Assembly: GCA_015039365.1 (NCBI GenBank)
Contig: WION01000269.1
Location: 1-64,000, forward strand
Source of the DNA: Amanita rubescens
Taxonomy: Eukaryota; Basidiomycota; Agaricomycetes; Agaricales; Amanitaceae
Direction: 5' to 3'
Length of the DNA stretch: 64,000 nt
The position numbers were made by a program, and so were the translations under genes. The notes beneath the pieces are model-generated. The model was not told the origin of the DNA and searched no databases. It saw only the letters and a list, made by a program, of their open reading frames with translations. Shown piece after piece: positions 42,075 through 53,666 of the stretch; within the stretch, counting starts at the first letter, position 1; every line of letters starts with the position of its first letter.

Positions 42075-43753
42075 ATGAAACTCCACCTCAAGAAATCCGC
42101 TACCCCTCATCGACCGCAGTCTCTCTTGACAGAATTCCCACCCGAGCTGCTGGACCGGATCATCACCTACGTACGTTTGTTCATAGCCTATTTCTATCCC
42201 GTCGGTCTTCTTCTGAACCTGGCCGCAGTTCATAAGGGACCCCTATACGACTTTTGATCAACTGAAATCCCTTCGCCTCGTTTGCAGAAGATTCAATGAC
42301 GTCGCAGCACGCAGAGTCTTGTCGTGTGTTCGGTTGTTCGGTCGTGGAGATAACTCGGCGTCCAATCTATGCCAACTCCGGGCCATAGTTTCCTCCGACT
42401 TGAACGATCATCTATATGTGACCAACACACTGGTAGTGGGCAGCTGGAAATGGAGATACGGAGACGAGCTGTTCGTGTCCTTTCGACAAATGCGCAATTC
42501 GGGCCTCTGGGTTAGTGGGATGATCTGGAATTCCACGTTCGTTCCGTTCGTGTATCTTCTGGTGACTCTCTTTGTACCGCACTTTCTGCCTTTGTGCCTA
42601 TACGATTCGGTTACGCGTATGCGCACAAGACATCGCTTGTCACGGGGTTCGGTGCTCAATATGCCCAATGTTCGTCGCATCATGTGAGTTCGCTGTCAAT
42701 GATCCCAGAGTCGAGCTGACATTTCCTTAGATGGACAGCGGAAAGGGGAGACCCCAATTGGATAGCGTCCAGCACAGTGAAACTTTTCCTAGAGTTCCAA
42801 AAACTCTCCGAACTGGTGATTCTAATCGACCACGAAGGGGATCTGAGCCACGTCTCCAAATGTTTCTCCCAGTTGCACAACTTGCGAAAGCTTAAGATCG
42901 ATGTTCGTGGTTGGCATGACAAGTTGTATCGGAAACGGCCTAATCCGATCAACGACTTGGGAATGATTATCGGAGCAAATCTTAGCCTGACTCACCTCGA
43001 ACTATTCCAAAATGATGGCGCTGGAGGGAACCTTACCAAGATATTTGACTGTATTCCGTCTAATAGTCCCTTGAAGTTGGAGCACCTCAGTATATCGGAC
43101 AGTTTCTCTGATATCAGAGCAATTGTCCCTCACGCGCGATCTTTGACCTCCATTGCTTTCTGCCCAAACTACAGTCAGATGCTTGCGGTGCTGCACTCCA
43201 ACTGCATATTCCCACCCATCATCCAAACGGCATATGTCGAGGATTGCATGATCAATTATCTCCGCGACAACCCACGAATTGTTGGTCTTTCTATCCACAA
43301 TACTTACGACGAAGGAGGAACGATATTTGAAATCATGGCTCGGCATTCTGCAAGCTTAACATATTTCAGTATATCCGCTGCGAGCTTTGTGAACTGTCTC
43401 CAACATGTCAGGAATGAGCTTTTGTTAATGCAATGCACAAAGCTTGAGCAGTTGATTATTTGGTATGATTTCTATTTTGGGACTGACTTGGACGTGTCGC
43501 GGGAGCTGGTAAGTTGACAATTCACCAGACGCACGTTACTTGTACTGACGTATATATCTTATAGGCCATGGCATTGTCAATTATCGCGCGTCTACCGAGT
43601 TCATTGACATTGGTGGTCACTAACCTGATGGCATTCAAAGCTTATGTCAAGCATTGCAGCCGGTCACAAAACCGTCTGCTCCGTGATCTAACGGGGCGTA
43701 TTGTGTACGAAGAGCCCAAGTTGGGGTGGTCAGGGTCTGGATGGGAAGGGTAG
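42075..43753 (+). CDS. F-box/LRR-like protein, array copy A
   Basis: This is the first of four tandem paralogues. The four exons are 42075-42170, 42229-42683, 42731-43508 and 43565-43753. Exon 1 opens M-K-L-H-L-K-K and ends EFPPELLDRIITY, the first half of an F-box; exon 2 completes it (TTFDQLKSLRLVCRRF). The rest is about 430 residues with irregular leucine-rich stretches (HNLRKLKIDV, NLSLTHLELF, SPLKLEHLSIS), as in F-box substrate receptors of SCF ubiquitin ligases. All splice sites are GT-AG, including the first (TAC/GTACGT), where copies B-D carry GC instead. No frame break was found. It is followed after about 180 bases by the homeodomain gene. Confidence 0.82.
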
Positions 43754-43929
43754 TTGCGGGACGGGGCCTGACAAAATGACCACGACGTACAGTAATGGCG
43801 CAGTAAAAAAATCTTTACATGTAAATGTATCGCGATTGCGAAGCGCGCGTTGTGTTTTCTCTCGACGTCGGGATATTCCGGGCTTGGGCTGGAGCGATGC
43901 GTGACTTGGACGCGACTCGGACAACGTGC

Positions 43930-45283
43930 ATGACGAGGAACATTAGGAAGCCACTGCCGCCGTTCGCTTCGTCAAGCTACTCAGGAATCGTTCCAGCACC
44001 CAGACAGGTTCGAATGCCGACCATCTATCTCAAAGAGCTGGCAGCTATATGGGATGCCGACAAAAGGATGCCTTCATATGAATCCCGTCGTGCTTGGGCG
44101 CTTGCTCGCGGTTTGGAACCTTCAAAGGTCAACAACTGGTGGTACAGGAAGAAAACGGCGGCAAGGAAGCATGGAATTTATCTTCCTGCCGAAACTTATG
44201 AATTGCCCGTTGCCCCGATCCCTAGTCTTCCCGAATTTTCGCCTTCGCCTATCCCGGAGATTCCGCCTCCGTCGAACGCTTTTTCTTACAGTGTGGGTCT
44301 CTGTCTTGGCTTCGATCTTGGCTATGTGAAAACGGAAGAACCCCAACCGGAATTCGAAGTTATGCTATCGAGCGACGATCCCGGATTTGGGCCAAACCCC
44401 ATTTCGTCTTGCTCATCTGATACGAATGGCTCTCTCGAGTCTGACGACAATCGATACGCTGGAGGCTCAGGAACACCCTACACTCCCACAGAAGCAAGTT
44501 TTTTCACCCCGGATACCTGTGTATCCTACAAACCTAGCGCATATACCCGCTCGATGGGTGATATCGGTTACCTTCTTGACGCGTCTTATAGTCAATTGAG
44601 CTTTGACGGGTCTGCCACGCTTCTGCAACCTATTTCTGGATCTTCGCCTGTCTCGATGTCTGTCCAGTCATCACGGCTTTGCTCACGGCTAATCCAGTCT
44701 ATAGCGAGCAGAGCATGCCGCTGTGCGAACATTGCACGTCCGAGAAGAGCAAAGAGAACTTGGCCACGGCGACGCCGCCCGTTGATGCCAATGAACTTGT
44801 ATGCAATCAAGGCGACTCAGGAATATCCAATTTTACTTGTTCGTTGTGTGTACCCGCTTCTACAGGTAGTATCAGAGAATTTTCGTCACACTGCCGCGTG
44901 TCAGCGTCTCTCAAAATCCATGCTCACGCGTCGTTATAGAGCATATAGGGAGTAGAGAAGCGACCCAAGCATGGAACGGCTTAGAAGAAGCGGAAGAAGA
45001 GCTTGCGCAAACACAGTTGTGGCTTCCGAAGCCTGAAATGGAGACTGGGACAGAGCACGTTCCGAGTCAAGTTGCGTCTCTGGCGGTCTTTCCAGATTCT
45101 TCCAACTTTTCTTGGTGTCTCGGCGGTACGCGGTTCTCTCGCGAAGGGTTCTTCCTTGGGTTATGCGAATGTTCTGGCTTGGTGGAAGGCTCCTTGTTCA
45201 AACGGTTCGTGGGATGTACTGGACCATGGGATCCGGAACAGTACAGGATTCTCGGATTGGATTGGGTGGCGAATCATACATGA
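43930..45283 (+). CDS. Homeodomain protein (possible frame break)
   Basis: It is probably a nuclear DNA-binding regulator. Starts at 43897 or 43930 fit. A homeodomain-like block lies at about residues 30-88 of the 43930 form: Y-L-K-E-L-A-A-I-W, R-M-P-S-Y-E-S-R-R-A-W-A, then recognition helix K-V-N-N-W-W-Y-R-K-K. Compared with the classical helix (W-F-x-N-R-R), Trp48 is kept, Phe49 is Trp, and invariant Asn51 is Arg. A Pro/Ser-rich acidic middle follows. Near 44660-44690 the protein-like frame changes by one base; the new frame has C-E-H-C and C-S-L-C pairs. An intron (44866-44939) leads to a last exon, E-H-I-G-S-R-E to W-V-A-N-H-T, ending at 45283. Fragments of this last exon recur at about 50600 and 53360, so the gene was duplicated with the F-box genes. 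Confidence 0.62.
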
Positions 45284-45470
45284 CTTGCTTGCGTACGAAT
45301 AGGAAAGTGACGATGTGGTTGGCTCTCTGTAACGTGAATGTGATCGAGATTCGTTCTAATGACCACCGCTCGATCTGAATTGGCCTCGCTCAGGCGAGAT
45401 CATGGCACCCGTGGGACTTCAAATGGGGTATGAGACAAAATCTGAGACCTCCAACTCTTTATCGATAGCC

Positions 45471-47143
45471 ATGAGGCTCCGACGGCGTATTGGCAAGCGC
45501 GCCATCCCGAATCAACTGCCGTCTCCTTTGGCCGAATTTCCACTTGAGTTACTAGAACAGATTTTCGCTCACGCACGTTTGCTTCATATAACCTGCTCTT
45601 ATCAGTCTTACTGAATCAGATTGCAGTTCACAAGGGATCCCGATACGACTTTTGAACAGCTGAAATCCCTTCGTCTGATTTGCAGAAGCTTCGACCAAGC
45701 TGCGCGACGCATAGTCTTGTCCCGTGTCCGCTTATTCGGCAGTGACGACAACCCAATGTCCAATATGCTTCAACTCCATGCTATACTCTCTTCCAACTTA
45801 CACGGTCATCTAGACGCTACAACGACACTTGTGATGGGCGGTTGGGAATGGCGATACGGCAAACAGCTATTCATGTCCTTCGGGGAAATGCGCATTCGCG
45901 GTATATCGAAGGTTCGGGGAATCTTCCGGAATTCTACGTTAGTTCCATTGGAGTATCTTTTTGTGCTCCTTTGCGCTCCGCATTTAGTTGTTTTGGGCAT
46001 ACACGATTCGGTTGCGCGTTTGTGCGCAAGATATCGCCTTTCACACCCTTCTGTACTCAATATGCCTCGTGTTCGTCGCGTCATGTGAGTTTACTGACAC
46101 GATTCCGAGACTAAACTGACGATCCCATAGATGGAAAGTGGATTGGGATGCTCCGAATTGGATAACGCCTAATACAGCCAAGCTGCTCCTACAGTTTCAC
46201 CAGCTGTCCGAGCTAGTGCTTGTGGCCGACTACAGCCAAGATCTGGGCTACATCTTCAAATGCCTCTCCAAGTTGCGCAGTTTACGCAAGCTAAGGGTTG
46301 AAATCCCCAAACGCAATAAGCCCAACCCTTCTGATGGCTTGGGACAAATTATAGGAGTGAATCTTAATCTTACACACCTCGAGCTATTTCTTCACGATTA
46401 CACTCAAGTGAGCTGCTCTGAGATCTTTGGCCATGTACCTGCCGATAGTCCTCTGAAGCTGGAACACATCAGCATATCTAATAATTTCTCCGATGCCCAA
46501 GCAATTGTCCCTCATATACGTTTCTTGACCTCCATCAATTTTTACGCACGCTGCGATCAAATATTTCCGGTATTGCAATCTGAGCGTATATTCCCGCCGT
46601 CCATCCAAGCCTCGGATATTAGTAATAGCTTGTTTGACTATCTCAGAGGCCATCCGCACATCGTTAGTCTTTCTATTCACAATCTTTACGAAGAGGCTGC
46701 TGGGACGACGATGCTAGGAATCATGGTTCAACATTCTGAAAGCTTAAAATATTTCAGCACTACTGCTCGAGGATTCTATTGCTCTCTACAATCTGTCCAG
46801 AATATACTTTTGTTGTTGCAGCGCACGAAACTCGACCAACTCATGTTCATACCTCATGATTGTCATTACGGTACGGAGAACATTGTGAGTAAACAATCGC
46901 CGGAATGACCCGGGGTTTCTGGATGTACTAAGGATGTTCCTATAGGTCGAAACTTTACCAATTATCGCTTGTTTGTCGAACTCCTTAACAGTGGTGGTCC
47001 CCGGTCCGATAGTGTTCCAATCATGTGTTTATCATTGCCGTCAGTCACAGGATCCTCTGGTCAATGACCTGGCTGCGCGTTTTGTGTGCGGGGAACCTGC
47101 ACGAGGGTGGTGGTGGGATGGTTGTTGTCGCAACTACGGCTGA
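45471..47143 (+). CDS. F-box/LRR-like protein, array copy B
   Basis: Exons are 45471-45572, 45627-46084, 46131-46884 and 46946-47143. Exon 1 encodes M-R-L-R-R-R-I-G-K-R-A-I-P and LAEFPLELLEQIFAH. To stay in frame with exon 2 (FTRDPDTTFEQLKSLRLICR) the 54-nt intron must start with GC (CAC/GCACG), because the GT three bases on gives the wrong phase. The C-terminal region has the same leucine-rich motifs as copy A (LRSLRKLRVEI, NLNLTHLELFL, SPLKLEHISIS). The last exon ends C-C-R-N-Y-G. The frame is open throughout. It is a likely SCF substrate adaptor; its target is unknown. Confidence 0.8.
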
Positions 47144-47435
47144 CACTACCGAAGACTGTACAAGTCTAACAGTATGTTGCCAGTACTGACGGCAGCTGTT
47201 GTGCGGTACTCCAGTGTATTGTCACAATGCACACTAATGCCGATGCTTGAATGTTACAGTACATTCATAGTTTTCCTTGATGCCGCATGCAGTATATACA
47301 TGACAGCGCAAAGAACGACCGTCGGGTCCAGGCGTAAACCCCAAGTCACGTACGAATCATCCTTGTAGGAGAATTATCCTAACTGATGATGCAGTCGCAT
47401 GATAGACACAACGGCGATGGATTGATCCGAACTCC

Positions 47436-48258
47436 TCATTCACTTAAAATACCCGTTGGAGCTCCCTCTCCCTCTTTATCATCCATTTGGCGGTCTGACA
47501 CTCTCATTACCTCCCCTTGATCCATCTTCGCTAGGGTTACCAGTGCTGCCACGGACCGAGGATACACAATATGCCAATCGTGCGAGGCGACCAGCACCGA
47601 AATTACGTTCATTTGGGATACGAAGGGGATTCTAATATGGATATCCACCGCTGTTCTCATGATCACCGTCAGAGATAAGTCTAGTCCTCGGAAACGAAGA
47701 ATGACTGGGTCAAAGGGGAGGCGTAGAGAGATGGACGATGGAGATGCGACATACCCTGTCAAACGGGCAAGGCTACCCAGAATAGATGACGTAAATATCG
47801 TCACGCAAGGATTGGAAGCTCAGCAGGGGGAAGGGCGACCACTGCGTTCGCGCGGTCAGGTCCGACAACGGACCTCAGACGCCAGTGAATCCGCATGTCT
47901 AGCGTTGCGCCATCTGGGGAAATGTAAACATCACACCGCGGCGATTCGGCAAACGTCAAACATATACCCTTTGACGAAATCCTCCACGACACTGCTACCG
48001 AGGAAAATGAAGATAGAGAGGAAGGTGAGGCCTATTAGGGACAAGGGACGATCAATCGTGAGAGTTATCTCCATGTCCGATTGTATTTCTCCCACGACCT
48101 GTCACGCGAAACATGCCAATGTAGGCAAGCACAACCATCTCGGACGCAGGGCCTGGTGCCGAAGCGGTATACCTAAGTAACCTCACGAAATACGCGATCC
48201 ATTGAAACTCGGACCGTCGATTACGCGACGTGAGCGTTGCGGATGGAGGTTTGCACAC
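47436..48258 (-). CDS. Possible uncharacterised minus-strand gene
   Basis: A start at 48258 (M-C-K-P-P-S-A-T-L) is followed by a good donor, and several downstream segments have protein-like composition: I-T-L-T-I-D-R-P-L-S-L-I-G-L-T-F-L, Y-I-S-P-D-G-A-T-L-D-M-R-I-H-W, and V-I-L-R-F-R-G-L-D-L-S-L-T, ending at 47436. They lie in different frames and would need two or three introns that I could not place with certainty. I do not recognise the family. The opposite strand also has open frames. The rest of 47144-48616 shows nothing else. Confidence 0.3.
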
Positions 48259-48616
48259 ACTGTATCTTCTAAAGCACCAAGATGAAAGATATTTTCCAAT
48301 TACTCAACAGCTGGTAGAAATAGCGTTACCAAAGAGCTCTGAAATAATCCACCGACCTGCTCAGATTTCCTTACGCCTCTTGTCTTGTTTGGGAAGCAAG
48401 TCGGTTGTCCATTTCGGAACGCATGCTCCTCGGGTCGTGCGACGGACCAACGAAAATAACTCTCCCTCTCGCCTGCCATGCTGCAACGGGAAAGTTAACG
48501 AATTCGGATCTCAGGAATGTTTAACCTTTTGTGGTTTGGGGTCTATCCCTTATATCTTGCACACTTTTTTCTCCTCGTCTTTTACCTCCCCTTCGCGCCA
48601 CCTATCCAGTCGCGAC

Positions 48617-49642
48617 ATGGAAGAGTCAAACTCCGCGCGAGGCAGCAGTGGCGTCTACGATGCGGCTTACGGCAACTCACCCAATTCAGCGTCAAACGCA
48701 TCCTTGAGAGGTGACTCTATACTTTCCATGGCATCCACGTTGAAAACCAACCCAGTATAATAGGACACGCTGTTGCTCCTGGTTTTACAACTCCTCCAGG
48801 CGCACCCACTGGCGTCGATGCTGCTAAACCAACTCCCGCGATGGACTATCGCGCGAATTCAGATCCATTTCCTCTCCCTACACGACCGCCCACACCGTTG
48901 TACAAGAGGAAATGGTTCATCATATCTCAAATTATCCTCGGGGCAATTGGCTTCGCGATGATATTTATTTTGCTTTGGCCAGTCGTTCGTGCCGTTGTAC
49001 AACTGGTCGTCAACAGAACCACGCTGGATATTCAGGTCGCAACAGTCTCGAATGCTGCAAACAATTCGTGAGTTTCATATTTATTGCATACAATGCGAGT
49101 TAATCCATACTATGCGCTTCAAGGTTTACCTTGAACCTGTTGGGAAATGTGCGCATACATGCCCAACTTTCTCCCTTCATAGATATTAACTAATATTAGG
49201 TTGCACATACCGGCGAAGTTCACTCCACAATTAAATTCACAGAGCCAATTAGCGTAGCATGGGTCTACAATGGAAGCACAACGCAGATCGGTTCTATGCG
49301 ACTGAACGAACCCTTCAAGGCCAGACATGGCCGCGCACCGCTTAATCAGACTACGACGTTCAGCATCACAAACGCGACTGGCTTTGCTCGCTTCTCTGAG
49401 TACCTGATAGCCTCGTCCGACTCGAATTTCACCTGGTTCCTACTATCACACAATTTGCACGTATATGCTGCGAGATTTCCTGTGGCTAGAAGGATCAAGT
49501 TCAAAAAGGAAACGACCTTGCATGGTTTGTCTATGCGTCCATGTATTTTGTCGGCCCTCACATGATGTGTCAACCAGGATTGATCGGTTTTAATTCTATT
49601 GTCGGGGATTTGCAGCTTCCCAGTGATAATCCTGCGGGTTGA
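48617..49642 (+). CDS. Single-pass membrane protein with DUF3712 (premature stop)
   Basis: Exons are 48617-48710, 48764-49067, 49124-49148, 49200-49524 and 49578 onward. The N-terminal 75 residues are Ser/Pro-rich and cytosolic-looking. After K-R-K-W lies one transmembrane helix (FIISQIILGAIGFAMIFILL). The DUF3712 domain follows: the 25-nt exon 3 supplies F-T-L-N-L-L-G-N, and exon 4 gives V-A-H-T-G-E-V, IKFTEPISVAWVYNG, LNQTTTFSITNATGF and FPVARRIKFKKETTL. Exon 5 reads LQLPSDNPAG and then TGA (49640) where the family has Gly (P-A-G-G-I-N-F). Codons after the stop continue the family pattern to about 49680, and then it ends. The function of DUF3712 is unknown. It is a recent pseudogene or carries a single-base error. 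Confidence 0.72.
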
Positions 49643-49945
49643 ATCAATTTCATAGCTGTCACTGAATTGACTAATCGCAGGTAAGTTTTAGATACAATGA
49701 GTTCTTCCATTGTGACGGGCAAACCCTGCAACCTAACGATTTCTATTCACGCTGTGGTACACGAATTCGCTGATATCTACTATAAACACGTCTGTACGTA
49801 GTTACTGACGCAAAAAAAAATCATCCAGGTTTTTTTTTGCCCTACTCCCATAAAACCCTTCACACCTACCTCACCTTCTCTCCTCTTTATGACTTATGAC
49901 TTACCTGTTCACGCCTTCTCGAATACATACAAATACGCTCTACTG

Positions 49946-50335
49946 TTACCACTTTTTCGTAATTGAATAACACCCTTCCACCTGGTCTGGCGTCAGACGA
50001 ATGTCCACTGTGGACGTTGGGTCCCTTGTGAGACACAAAAGCTTTGAGGGTATACTGCACAGAAACGGTTGTAGTTCCCTGTTCTGTTGTGTTGCACTTG
50101 ACGCAGAGGAAGATTGAGCAACATCTTCTCCTTCAGGACGATTGAATAGCCAATCGTGGTTTTGTCGATGATCGATCTGGATTCTGGACGCGCTTGGCCG
50201 GACACCAGCTTGAAAAGCGGGCGGATCGGAGGAGGATGGAACAGGGTGAGATAGAACACCAAGTGTAGACGTTGGCAGCGGCGGATATGGAAGAGGAGAG
50301 GTAGATTGCGGAATGGCAACGTAACTATGCAATCA
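49946..50335 (-). pseudogene. Ubiquitin-protease (USP) relic 1
   Basis: The minus strand holds a collapsed copy of the USP gene at 55956-58845. It has the AIPQST...GVLSHPVPSSSD linker and F-Q-A-G-V-R-P from the catalytic-domain region. A jump over the rest of that domain leads to D-W-L-F-N (end of the second UBA domain), and a piece of the C-terminal end follows in a shifted frame. The catalytic Cys and most of the gene are deleted. It marks the edge of a duplicated array unit. Confidence 0.72.
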
Positions 50336-50339
50336 TGGT

Positions 50340-50720
50340 GACCTAGAATATCCAATTTTACTTGTCCATTGTGTTTGCCCGCTTTCACAGTCTTACCTTC
50401 GATGGGACCGACGATTCGATCGACTCCTATAAGGGGGATTCGGCGATCGGCCGACTCGGGACTCCCCGGAGGAATATTGCCGATCAGGCGGCCGTCGGAC
50501 GTCGGACGTCACCGGGATATTTCTCTTTGTTCAGTAAGATAATTTTCATCATCACATTGCCGTATCTACTATCAACGCCTCTTAAAATCCATGCTCACGC
50601 GTCGTTATAGAGCATATACAGAGTAGAGAAGCGACCCAAGCATGTAATGGCTTAGAAGCAGCAGCAGCAGAAGAGCTTGTGCACTCGCGGTACGCGGTTC
50701 TCTCGCGAAGGATTCTTCCT
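50340..50720 (+). pseudogene. Homeodomain-gene 3' relic 1
   Basis: From AATATCCAATTTTACTTGTC the sequence follows the end of the second-last exon, the intron (with changes) and the last exon of the homeodomain gene (44821-45130). The last-exon start AGCATATA...GAAGCGACCCAAGCATG is kept, but it then carries stops and an AGCAGCAGCAG stretch. The homeodomain itself is absent. Confidence 0.65.
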
Positions 50721-50955
50721 TGGATTCTGCGAATGTTCTTGCTTCGTGGACGATGGGATCCGGAGCAGCACAGGATTCTCTGATCAGATTGGATGGTGAA
50801 TCATTAATCATAATGTTGTTGGCTCTGTGGAATGTGAATGTGATCGAGATTCGTACTAGTCCTCCAGCTTGAAATAGGGTCCAGTTCGTACAGCGCGGAA
50901 CCTCAGATCTACAATGAGACAAAAATCTGAGACCTCCAGCTCTTTCTCGATAGCC

Positions 50956-52650
50956 ATGAGATCCTGGCGTATTGGCAAGCGCGCCATCCCGCGGTCTCCC
51001 TTGGCCGAATTTCCACTTGAGTTGCTGGAACAGATTTTCGCTCACGCACGTTTACTTCATTTAACTTACTGCTATCAGTCTTTTCTGAATCGGGTTGCAG
51101 TTCACAAGGAACCCCGATACGACTTTTGAACACCTGAAATCTCTTCGTCTGGTTTGCAGAAGCTTCGACCAAGCTGCGCGACGCAGAGTCTTGTCCCGTG
51201 TCCGCTTATTCGGAAATGTCGATAATCCAATGTCAAATATGCTTCAACTCCATTCTATACTCTCTTCCAACTCAAACGGTCATCTAGACGCTACAACGAC
51301 ACTTGTTATGGGCGATTGGAAATGGAGATACAGCAAACAGCTATTCATGTCCTTCAAGCATATGCGCATTCGCGGCGTATCAAAGGTTATTGGAATCCTC
51401 TGGAATTCTACGTTTGTTCTGTTGTGGTATCTTTTTATGATCCTTTGCGCTCCGCATTTAGTTGTTTTGTTCATACACGATTCGGTCGCTCGTTTGTGCA
51501 CAAGATATTGCCTATCACACGCCCCGGTGCTCAATATGCCTTGTGTCCGTCGCGTCATGTGAGTTGGCTGACACGATTCCGAACTAAACTGACGATCCCA
51601 CAGATGGAAAGGAGATTGGGATGCTCCAAATTGGATAACGTCTAATACACTCAGGCTGCTGCTACAGTTTCACCAGCTGTCCGAGCTGGTGCTTCTGATC
51701 GACTACCACCAAGGTCTGAGCCACATCTTCAGATGCCTCTCCAAATTGCACAATTTACGCAGGTTGAGGGTTGAAATTATCGATCTGTGGTACCGCAATG
51801 GGCCCAATCCTCTTAATGACTTGGGAAAAGTTATAGGAGCAAATCTTAATCTTACTCACCTCGAGCTATTTCTACACGGATGCACTCGAGTGAGCTGCTC
51901 TGCGATCTTTGGCCATGTACCTGCCGGTAGTCCTTTGAAGCTGGAACACCTCAGCATATCTGATAGTTTTTTCAATGTCAAGGCGATTATCCCTCATATA
52001 CGTTTCTTGACCTCCATCAATTTTTACGCATGCTACGATCGAATACTTCCGGTATTGCAATCTGAACGTATATTCCCGCCGTTCATCCAAGCCTCGAATA
52101 TTGATAATAATTTGCTTGACTATCTTGGATGCCATCCGCACATTGTCAGTCTTTTTACCCACGATTTTTACGTAGCGGGCGCTGGGACGACAATACTAGG
52201 AATCATGGCTCGACATTCTGAAAGCTTAAAATATTTCAGCACTACTTCCATGGACTTCTTTCGCTCTCTACGATCTGCCCAGAATGAACTTTTGTTGCGG
52301 CAGTGCAAGAAACTCAACCAACTCATGCCCGTGCCTCAGCATGAAGGTCACTGTAGTTTCCTATTTCGCGATGCGGGCACAATGCCACGGGAGATGGTGA
52401 GTGAAAATCGCTGGAATAAGTATCAATGGTACTAAGGATGCTCCTGTAGGTCAAGACTTTGCCAATTATTGCTCGTTTGCCGAGGTCATTGACACTGGTG
52501 GTCACTGATCTGACAGTGTTCAAAGCATGTGTTGAACATTGCAGTCGGTCACAGGATCCTCTGATCCATGACCTGGCCGGGCGTATTGAGTGCGGGGAGC
52601 CTCAGCTACTATGGACTGGAAGGCGGCATAGTTGTTGCAACCTCATCTAA
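50956..52650 (+). CDS. F-box/LRR-like protein, array copy C
   Basis: Exons are 50956-51045, 51101-51558, 51604-52396 and 52450-52650. The F-box is split as in copies A and B (LAEFPLELLEQIFAH, then TTFEHLKSLRLVCRSF). The first intron again needs a GC donor (CAC/GCACG). Leucine-rich stretches are LHNLRRLRVEI, NLNLTHLELFL and SPLKLEHLSIS. Exon 3 is longer at its end than in A and B. The last exon ends S-C-C-N-L-I. It is open throughout. It is most similar to copies B and D, as expected if the array grew by unequal exchange. Confidence 0.8.
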
Positions 52651-52834
52651 TCTGAATGCCGACACTGCCGAAAACTGTACAAGTCTAACTTCAGAGCAGA
52701 AGACGCAGTAGGTTGCCAGTTACAGTAGCTGTTGTGCGGTACTCCAGGGTATTTCGTCTAGTATAACTATGAGACCACAAGCCAATCGATGATTCCAATC
52801 ATTCTTCTCGAGCTTGACTCTTTGGGTCTGCCAC

Positions 52835-52965
52835 GCGTCCCCATCGCCACCAAGCGCAATCCCAAGCCGCTTATTGTCCTCCCTGATGCGCTTTAAAAGA
52901 TGCGCAAAGAACCCCTCCGCGTCTTGTTGACGCATTGTGGGGATTTTGTTGTGGTTTTTGCCGAT
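52835..52965 (-). pseudogene. Ubiquitin-protease (USP) relic 2
   Basis: A short minus-strand piece matches the catalytic-domain helix of the USP at 55956-58845: I-G-K-N-H-N, then M-R-Q-Q-D-A-E-G-F-F-A-H-L-L-K-R, ending at L-G-G-D-G-D-A. The family's Q-D-A-E-E-F is changed to Q-D-A-E-G-F. Everything else is missing. Sequence beyond it does not match the gene. Confidence 0.72.
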
Positions 52966-53059
52966 GGTTTATCTGGAGGCGCTTGGCAAGATTCAGGCCT
53001 GAAATGCGGTGTTGGGGATAGGTGAGATAGAACATCGGTTAAGGAAAAGTGTTGTTTTC

Positions 53060-53520
53060 CCGCTTCTATAGCCTTGCCTTCGCGCCTGACATTCGATCGA
53101 CTCCTATTTCGCGCAAAGGGGTCCGGTCGCTCTCCTACCGTTGCAGGCGGGACTGTTTGGACCTGCCATTGAAAGCAATCATGCAGGTAAGGTAGTACCG
53201 CAATACTGATGTGATAGTTCAGTGCTCACGACGAGACAATTCAGTCAGCGATCAGCCGACTCGGGATTTCGTGGGGGCGCAAAGGGCGGGATATTTGTCT
53301 TTGTTAGGATAGTTTTCATCACATTCAACGCCTCTCAAAATACATGCGCACGCGTCGTCATAGAGCATATACAGAGTAGAGAACCGACACAAGCACGGAA
53401 CGGCTTAGAAGCGGCAGCAGAAGAGCTTGTGCGCTCGCGGTACGCAGTTCTCTCGCGAAGATGTTCTGGCTTGGTAAATACTGTTCGTGAGATTGGATGG
53501 CGAATCATACATGATTTGCT
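53060..53520 (+). pseudogene. Homeodomain-gene 3' relic 2
   Basis: The last intron and last exon of the homeodomain gene are recognisable. The kept parts are TTTCCCGCTTCTA, the acceptor CATAG followed by AGCATATACAGAGTAGAGAA, E-E-L-V-R-S-R-Y-A-V-L-type sequence, and the end near GGCGAATCATACATGA. Internal deletions and stops rule out function. As with relic 1, it directly precedes an F-box copy, as the functional gene precedes copy B. Confidence 0.62.
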
Positions 53521-53666
53521 TGCGTACGGATAGGAAAGTGATAATGTCATTGGCTCTGTGGAATGTGAATGTGATCGAAATAGGGTCCCGTACAGGCGCA
53601 AGAGGCGCGGAACCTCAGATCTACATGAGACAAAAATCTGAGACCTCTAGTTCTTTCTTGATAGCC

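Noticed and set aside
43930..45283. Mating-type (HD) locus
   Set aside because: Only one homeodomain gene is present, with an atypical helix. There is no divergent HD1/HD2 pair and no MIP or beta-fg gene nearby.
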